From Gloeopeniophorella convolvens (taxonomy: Eukaryota; Basidiomycota; Agaricomycetes; Russulales), in contig WTXD01000155.1 in assembly GCA_022496205.1 (NCBI GenBank), positions 1 through 25,313 on the forward strand: 25,313 nt of DNA. The letters run 5' to 3'. The notes under the pieces were generated by a model. The model worked only from the letters and a program-made list of their open reading frames with translations, had not been told where the DNA came from and ran no database searches. The translations under genes were made by a program, and so were the position numbers. Of the stretch, positions 19,781 to 25,313 are shown piece by piece (position 1 is the stretch's first letter; each line of letters opens with the position of its first letter).

Positions 19781-20164
19781 GTGCCTACGTCAGACTGCAT
19801 GAATGCTCCCGTCCCATGGATCGAGGGACCGCGCACCGGATCGTCCGTCCAGGAACCCCGCTCGGGTTTATCATTTGACATCGCCGACGACTGACTCGTA
19901 TCTCACAGCGTCCATTCACGCTCTGGGTACATACAAGTCGCGTGCATATCCCACCAGAGCCTCTCGTCCCGCTGCGCAGGCCGCCGGTCGAGGCAAACGA
20001 GAAAAGGAACGTAACCGTGATTGCCGTGGACGCGCGACACGCTTTCTGACTACACAGTAGCATGCACACAACCGACCCGGGGATCTCCGGCCGTCCTGTG
20101 GGTTTACTTCCGGTGACACACACACACACAAGGCCCAGATTGTCCAATCGGATCGCACCACATG
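19781..20164. other. Left flank of the Tc1 element
   Basis: No gene is supported in this 384-bp stretch. It contains a short (CA)n run near 20117-20130. The open frames are short and lack family features. Confidence 0.45.
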
Positions 20165-20166
20165 TA

Positions 20167-20192
20167 CTCGTGCTAACATAAAGTGTTCGAAC
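20167..20192 (+). repeat. Left terminal inverted repeat of the Tc1 element
   Basis: 26 bp starting CTCGTGCTAACATAAAG. It matches the inverse complement of the right repeat at 25 of 26 positions; the difference is A versus G at base 9. Confidence 0.92.
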
Positions 20193-20315
20193 ACGTGCTA
20201 CGCGCGCACCCCCATCCTCTCGACAAAAACACATCTCCTGGTCTATTTACAGTAACAATAGTGTACAAAAATTCTACAGTGCATAGTGTGCCAATCAAGC
20301 ATGCAGATGTTCCAC

Positions 20316-21392
20316 TCAAAATGCAGTATGCCATCCCTTTGCTGCCTTGACAGCCCGCACCCTTTCCTCCATGCTCCCAGCCATCTTCTCCATCTCATCC
20401 ACAGTTAGTGCATCCCACACCAGTTGAACCGCAGCCCAAAGGTTGTCAAGTGAGTTGCCTGACCCAGGGATGTCAGCCACACGGTCTTTGAGAACTGACC
20501 AGATGGGCTCGATGCAATTGAGGTCGGGTGAGCCGGGTGGGTGGGTGAGCGTGTGAATACCAAGTCGGGCTCGAGCAGTCGTAGCGAAGCGACTCGAGTG
20601 CGCAGGTGCTCCGTCCTCAACCACAAGCATCCCACCACCCCTCTCCATGTTGAGCTCCTCATAGAACTGCTTCAGTGGACCCTCCAAGACCTGAGAAACA
20701 TACCGGGACCCATTCAGTCCCCCCTTCTTTGACTTCCCAGTTCCACCCTCTGCATCATCCACTATTTCTTGCCCCAATTCGAGCCAGATCAGCGGTCCCT
20801 TCTTCCCTGCAGCGAGGCAGCCCCATAGCATGATGGATTTGCGTCCACTCTTGAAGGTGGGCTGGATGTTCTCGGGAAGAAATTCCTCGCCTGCCTTTCG
20901 TGTGACATAGCGTCGTCCCGGCCTCTCCCCCAACTCTAAGCGCACCTCATCTGTCCAAATCACTTTGTCCCAGTCCCTATGTGTATTCTCCCGAGCCCAG
21001 CTGAGACATTTCTTGATGGCAGCCCTGGTAAGGTAGGGCTTGCGGCATGCAACACGACGATGGTATCCAGTGGAGGCAGCAACATGTCGGACTTGGCGTA
21101 CTGTGACATCATTGAGAGACTTTGCGACATTACTGTAAGGTGCCATGCGATTCTTGCGAAGCTCTCGGACGACCATGCGCTGTTTCCGAGCATCGAGTGT
21201 GGGTGGTTGACCAGTGCAGGGGAGAGTATTACGGGTATGATGCTTAAGATCCCTTTGGATAGTATAGTGGGCTGTGCTAACAGCTACACCAGTTCTGGCT
21301 GCAACTTTACGATAGGAGCGAAGGACAGGATATAGTGCACATATTGCACCACGTCGAGAAGGAGAGAGTTCAAGAATTCCAGCAGGAGGCAT
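20316..21392 (-). CDS. Tc1-type transposase (DD34E), 358 aa, intact
   Basis: It cuts the element out and inserts it at TA sites. The unbroken frame starts at ATG (21392-21390) and encodes 358 residues, the usual Tc1 length. The N-terminal part (about 10-110) has two helix-turn-helix-like segments (YRKVAARTGVAVSTAHYTI; SNVAKSLNDVTVRQVRHV) for terminal-repeat binding. Catalytic residues are visible: the first Asp in VIWTDEVRLELGERPGRR, the second in LVVEDGAPAHSSR, and the third as Glu in SPDLNCIEPIWSVLKDRV. Exactly 34 residues separate the second Asp from the Glu, the DD34E spacing. There is no intron. A mildly unusual feature is the Gly/Lys-rich insert (DDAEGGTGKSKKGGL) between the first and second catalytic residues. 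All expected residues are present, so it may be functional. Confidence 0.95.
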   Translation of the reverse strand: MPPAGILELSPSRRGAICALYPVLRSYRKVAARTGVAVSTAHYTIQRDLKHHTRNTLPCTGQPPTLDARKQRMVVRELRKNRMAPYSNVAKSLNDVTVRQVRHVAASTGYHRRVACRKPYLTRAAIKKCLSWARENTHRDWDKVIWTDEVRLELGERPGRRYVTRKAGEEFLPENIQPTFKSGRKSIMLWGCLAAGKKGPLIWLELGQEIVDDAEGGTGKSKKGGLNGSRYVSQVLEGPLKQFYEELNMERGGGMLVVEDGAPAHSSRFATTARARLGIHTLTHPPGSPDLNCIEPIWSVLKDRVADIPGSGNSLDNLWAAVQLVWDALTVDEMEKMAGSMEERVRAVKAAKGWHTAF

Positions 21393-21448
21393 GATTTAGA
21401 GTCAAGAGAACACCGTCGCGCATACATTTGTCATAGTTTACATGTGGC

Positions 21449-21474
21449 GTTCGAACACTTTATGTCAGCACGAG
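21449..21474 (-). repeat. Right terminal inverted repeat of the Tc1 element
   Basis: 26 bp ending at 21474, followed by the TA duplication at 21475-21476. It is the inverse complement of the left repeat apart from one base. Confidence 0.92.
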
Positions 21475-21528
21475 TACATCGTGTGGATGAGCCTCGTGTC
21501 CGCAGCTCAAGGCAGCTCACTGCGAAGA

Positions 21529-21906
21529 GGGAAGATGAAGGGAGCCGCGAAATTTGAAAGCGCTGATATTCGTAGCGGGTACATACTACATTTTATACTA
21601 CAAGACCAGAGAAGTATAGACTATTCACATTGGGGAAATCCGGGGAGTTTCGGGAGCTACAAAGGCCAGATACAGTAGAAACACACTAAAAGTCTCGCGC
21701 GCCCATCATAGATGCGTCAATTGGCAACATAGTTTCGCTTCGCATCGTCAACATACAAAGGCAGGAGTCTGTATCGAAATTTACATGCGGGAGCTAGAGA
21801 GAAAGCGCGCGAGCGAGGCGAAGGTAGGAGTGAATGGGGTCACCAGGCAAGGATCCGGGAGAGCGGTCTGGAGGAAAGTCCGCGGAGCGCGACTTGCGCT
21901 CCAACG
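21529..21906. repeat. Diverged tandem duplication, unit 1
   Basis: It aligns in direct orientation with 22286-22672 at an offset of about 753-762 bp. Shared blocks include GTACATACTACATTTTATAC near its start, a GGGAGCT/GGCCAGA block in the middle, and AGGATCCGGGA and GCGCGACTTGC near its end. No coding capacity is evident. Confidence 0.8.
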
Positions 21907-22285
21907 CCAGCGGCGCGCGCAACTCTGCCCACTGCCACGAGATTGATTTCGCTCGGCCACCGGGCATGAAGGTGGGCCACGTATGATGCGAGAAGAACAG
22001 ACAATATGAGAATGCATGATCACCAGTAAAGAGTTAAGGCCTTGAAGGCCCCCGCGCTCCTTGACAATCCTCCCGCCAGGCAGTGCAATGTCAGTGCAAT
22101 GAGTCCGCACAAAATCCGCACGAAATCACCCAACACCTGCCCGACATCTGAACACGCTATAAGATCACACCAATTCAACGGGAGCATACCAAATACCATA
22201 TATGGTGCGATGTGGAGGTCCGGAACGAGGACGCGCAGCGGCGCGAAGAAGTCAAGAAGGAGTAGGGTGAGTGAAGAGAGCGCAA

Positions 22286-22672
22286 GGGAAAAGGGCAACG
22301 TGAAATGTGGAAACGCTGCTATTCGTAGCCTGTACATACTACATTTTATACTACGCGACTGTATGGTAGTTTTAGTATATTTACAATGGGGCAATCACAT
22401 GGATTTTCGGGAGCTGGGGCACAAAAGGCCAGACACAAGAGAAACCTATTATAATGACCGCGCGTCCGTCATAACTGCGTCGTTGATTGCGTGGTTTTTC
22501 TGCGCGTTATCATTGAGTAGAGGCGAGACTGAGAGCCAATTTTTGTATGCGGGAACTAGGGAGGATGCGGCCGAACGAGGCAAAAGCCGGAGTTAGCAGG
22601 GGTATCGGGAAAGGATCCGGGAAGTCGGCCCGCTCGGGAGTCCAAGCGCGGAACGCGACTTGCACTCCAGCA
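22286..22672. repeat. Diverged tandem duplication, unit 2
   Basis: Second copy of the unit at 21529-21906, with small indels and many substitutions. The spacer 21907-22285 has no evident copy elsewhere in the window. No family of transposon could be assigned; it could be a degenerate non-autonomous element or a duplicated gene flank. Confidence 0.8.
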
Positions 22673-22747
22673 ATATATTAGGCACCGGGGATAGACAGTA
22701 GTACACTAGCCAGGCGCATGATGGAACACGGTTGCACTATATCGTCG

Positions 22748-24162
22748 TCACCACGACAGGACGGACCAGACCTTGTCAGCGTGCATCTGTGCGATCATCC
22801 GCCACATCATGCTGTCCTCCTCTTGGGCTTCCACAAGGGCAGTTTCCATGAGGTTGTCTTCGTCTATGTGACCCTGCCTATGCCCGAAGACTTGCCTGGA
22901 GGCACAATATGTTAGTTACTTGACTGGCCCACACGCGCACAACTTACAGATTCCACCACTCTTTCAGCTCCTTGCGGTCTTCTGGATCCATCGCCGTAAT
23001 AATGGCCATGATGCTCGTATAGAATTTCTGGTAGGGCCACTTGCCATCTGATCCGCCCGGATAGAACGTTGGCTCAGAACTCAAAGCAAAGCGTACCTAG
23101 GTTGGGTCCTGTCGACGCACCCGATCGTTGTAAGAGACACAATGACTTACTATGGTCGCCGCGTAAGTCACTATGCCGAAAGTGACCTCGCGGATTGGAT
23201 ATTTGAGGTTCCTGGGCTTGGGCTGGTTTCCGTTTGGGTACTCACTGGACGGAACAGAATGCTGCGGACGGCCTATCTTCTCATTAGGCATCCGTTTCGG
23301 AACTAGATAAGCCTCATACCTTGACTATAAGCTGGCCACGTAGGAAACCTTTGAGAAGCTGGTCGGTGTCGATATTCCGGGGGTCCTCCCACATGAACGC
23401 GGGCCAGTCGGAGGCTCCCACTGGGTATTCCTTGTCGTTGGTCTGTAGGCCAAGGCGTACCCTACCTCACTTGAGTATTGTTCAACGTCAATGCAAGTGG
23501 CACGACGTACTTCTCGTCATTCCAGTTGTAGGAGGCAGGGCAGAGAAGTCTCCCGAACTCCGCGTGATTGAAACCACGGTTAGCCTTGTCCACGACCTCG
23601 GACATATCGCCATCCCAATCGTGCCAGTCGAGGATGGATCGTTGGACCATGCGTACGATGTTTGAGTGTATCTGTCTGCGTCCTCCATCGAGCTGTTAGA
23701 CCCGCGCACGTTCAGGTGAGTCTCTATTGACTTCTATGTCACGTACTGCTTCCCCGATTCTCCGAGGGCCAGAAGGTCCACACTTATGGCACTGGTCAAT
23801 CAGGTCGGGCACAACGTACAACAGGACCCTGAACAGCTTGCGGTTTCGTTCCTCCTTCTCTGAAGTCAGCCTCACTCCGCGAAGATACATTTACTTGACC
23901 AACTCTAGGAAGTACGCGTCATTGCCCTTATATCGTTCACTGAGCGTTCCCTCGCGCGAGCTTTCGATGCCGGTCGTGATGATCTTGTCAATGGGTTTCC
24001 ACATCTCTCCCAATAGGCCGAACATGCCTCCCAGCATGATCAGGAGGTCGGTGTCCTGCCTGCCCGCCGTCATCAATCTCGAGCTATCAAACGATAGCGC
24101 CTATTCATTCTTACCTGGAGCGAGGACCGCACACCAAGCTGCTCAGGGGACCCTGTGGCCAT
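22748..24162 (-). pseudogene. DUF6698-like protein gene, six exons, one nonsense codon and one indel
   Basis: Minus-strand exons: 24162-24115, 24055-23747, 23692-23511, 23461-23151, 23096-22948, 22895-22748, with introns of 49-59 nt. The product resembles the uncharacterised Agaricomycete family DUF6698: RSILDWHDWDGDMSEVVDKA, then RGFNHAEFGRLLCPASYNW, NDEKVRLGL, LLKGFLRGQLIVK, VTFGIVTYAATI, VRFALSS, WPYQKFYTSIMAIITAMD, and the family ending EWWNLQVFG. Function is unknown. Two defects are visible. TAA at 23891-23893 sits in the same frame as both neighbours (FLELVK before, MYLRGVRLTSEKEERN after), explained by one C-to-T change of CAA. A 1-bp surplus near 23318-23322 shifts the frame after QLIVK; exon 4 is one base too long for the flanking phases. 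The ATG at 24162 is the first in the frame, but relatives may begin further upstream. Confidence 0.7.
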
Positions 24163-24359
24163 TTGTGTTATAGGCACCCGTGTGAGAGGGCTGACAGGAA
24201 GTTGAACATGGCAGGTACCAGTGCGCGTAGGGGTGAAGCCTGCCCATTCCCCTCATAAGCCTCATCAGTTCTATGATGGGGATGAGCCTACGCCCAATCA
24301 CAATTCTCCGATCGCCTCGCGTCTTCAGGGTGGCCTGTGTGCGATATCACGGTCATCGG

Positions 24360-25083
24360 TCACCTGCAGTACCAAATCATGAGACAGTTCTGCTTTATGG
24401 GTGGCTCGCTACATGTTCGTCAACATTAGCTTCATCAAGGATCGTGATATTACCGATCACCCTCTTTCTATGTCCTTATTCCCGAGTTCTATGCCGAGTG
24501 CACGCGGGTGGCGTGTCGATCTGCGAAGTTAGCACACGTCAGCTCCTAATTCCGAATCCCGCGTGGCACGCTCACCGGATCGGAATGGATTCCACGCAGA
24601 GTTCGAAGTATCCTTGCGTTTGATCATTCACCAACCCAATACCAATGATCCGATTCAGAACCCACAGCGAGACGCATGTCCTACTCGCACGCAACATGTC
24701 GGAAGCGAGAACTTATGTTCGTTTCGCTCTTCGTTTCAGGCACGCGTGTACGGACAAACGCCGCGCAGTCCTTTTGCTATGTTGACTTTACGACCCGGAC
24801 TGCCGGCCCGGGGTATCGACTTGTGTGTGCTCGCACCTGCGGCCTCACCGCGAGGACCGTATCTTTGATCCTATTGGACCGATCGTCTTGGTACCATATG
24901 AAGTTGTGATGCTCGAGGGTCAAGCCAATGTCCCTGAAAATTTCGCCCCTGTCCGCTGGAGCGCGCGTGAACTGAGGTGAGCACAGTACCATACTTTTGT
25001 ACTTACCTGTCTCCGACCTCGCCCAGGCGGTGATTCTTTATCCAGGTGAAAGAAAGGAGTTCCGTGTCTGTGAGAGCGCGCAT
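24360..25083 (-). other. Unresolved minus-strand coding region
   Basis: Several pieces look like exons of an unknown gene. An ATG at 25083 opens MRALTDTELLSFTWIKNH. A 73-nt intron (donor AG|GTAAGT at about 25006, acceptor ATTTTCAG) leads in phase to DIGLTLEHHNFIWYQDD. Further on, LNRIIGIGLVNDQTQGYFEL is followed by a 55-nt intron with a strong branch site (GTGCTAACTTCGCAG) into HPRALGIELGNKDIERG. A 52-nt intron then leads to IKQNCLMIWYCR and a stop at about 24360. I could not connect the middle (about 24700-24850) in one frame. A TATA-like AATAAATAG lies at 25132-25140, about 50 bp before the ATG. The opposite strand also shows gene-like stretches, so the strand is not certain. Confidence 0.3.
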
Positions 25084-25140
25084 GAGCTGAGGCGACGATT
25101 CTCTTTGCCCGCGCGCTCCTAGAAACACTCCCTATTTATT

Positions 25141-25313
25141 CTATACAACATACACACCACATGCGGTACTCTCCGTGGCGGGTCTATCATGACGGGCATC
25201 GTATGTGATTAGCAAGGCTTTGACTGAGTACAGCCCGCATGGTAAGCTAGTGTCGGCGCGTCGGAGCCTGGACGACTCGTCACGCAATGCCTCAACACAT
25301 GCCCCTGCACCGC
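25141..25313. repeat. Dispersed repeat, copy B, cut by the window end
   Basis: It has the same ordered blocks as 19560-19780 in the same orientation. The block from 25250 to the window end matches 19707 onward with about four differences in 55 bases. It is shorter than copy A in the less conserved middle part. It continues beyond the window. Confidence 0.7.

Larger units (their letters stand above)
20165..21476. mobile_element. Complete Tc1/mariner transposon
   Basis: The element runs between TA dinucleotides at 20165-20166 and 21475-21476, the standard Tc1/mariner target duplication. It has 26-bp terminal inverted repeats at 20167-20192 and 21449-21474, beginning CTCGTGCT, with one mismatch. 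The size is about 1.3 kb with one intact transposase gene on the minus strand. An intact frame and near-identical termini suggest recent insertion and possible activity. Confidence 0.93.

Noticed and set aside
20117..20130. Short (CA)n microsatellite
   Set aside because: Too short to be informative; mentioned only as part of the Tc1 left flank.
24273..24909. Plus-strand gene across the right end of the window
   Set aside because: Some pieces look gene-like (DPIGPIVLVPYEVVMLEG), but no phase-consistent splice chain was found, while minus-strand pieces have better branch and splice sites.
1..25313. CRISPR arrays, rRNA or tRNA genes, bacterial operons
   Set aside because: No regularly spaced repeats, no recognisable RNA gene cores, and gene structure is eukaryotic with spliced exons.

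Overview
The window reads as nuclear DNA of a basidiomycete fungus, most likely an Agaricomycete. The support is spliced genes with introns of about 47-65 nt bounded by GT(GC)...AG, a Plavaka (CACTA-like) transposase, a chromodomain Ty3/gypsy remnant, and proteins resembling the Agaricomycete families DUF6532 and DUF6698. I cannot name the species. There is no operon structure, CRISPR array, or rRNA/tRNA gene that I can recognise. Exons were joined by eye from splice sites, reading phase and family resemblance.

Left part (1-8.4 kb): the broken 3' end of a Ty3/gypsy polyprotein (2-545); a spliced DUF6532-like gene on the minus strand with several single-base frame breaks (1229-3382); a three-exon Plavaka transposase on the plus strand, complete except for one in-frame TGA (3701-6756); and an intact nine-exon gene on the minus strand for a REB1/Myb-like DNA-binding protein (7082-8427).

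Central part (8.4-19.4 kb) is the most interesting. Two genes whose products carry an Spt5-type NGN domain followed by several KOW-like segments face each other: an intact copy on plus (10685-13898) and a copy with two frameshifts on minus (16836-19433). They share all seven intron positions and phases but are strongly diverged in protein sequence. Between them lie a coiled-coil protein gene of unknown function (14234-15673) and a dense cluster of GATATC palindromes. A single-exon gene of unknown function (8881-9714) precedes the first copy; two strong hairpins separate it from the divergent Myb gene. In the intact Spt5-like copy one intron has shrunk to 21 or 33 nt and another has grown to 544 nt.

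Right part (19.4-25.3 kb): a complete Tc1/mariner element with an intact DD34E transposase, near-perfect terminal inverted repeats and TA target duplication (20165-21476); a diverged tandem duplication of about 0.75 kb period; a DUF6698-like gene on minus with one nonsense codon and one indel (22748-24162); and an unresolved minus-strand coding region. A dispersed repeat occurs upstream of the right Spt5-like copy and again at the window end.

The overall picture is a repeat-rich accessory region in which a few genes (Myb, Spt5-like left copy, the two unknown proteins, Tc1 transposase) are intact while others decay. The neighbouring REB1-like factor and Spt5-like proteins would both act in RNA polymerase II transcription if the family resemblance holds; that they work together is only inference.
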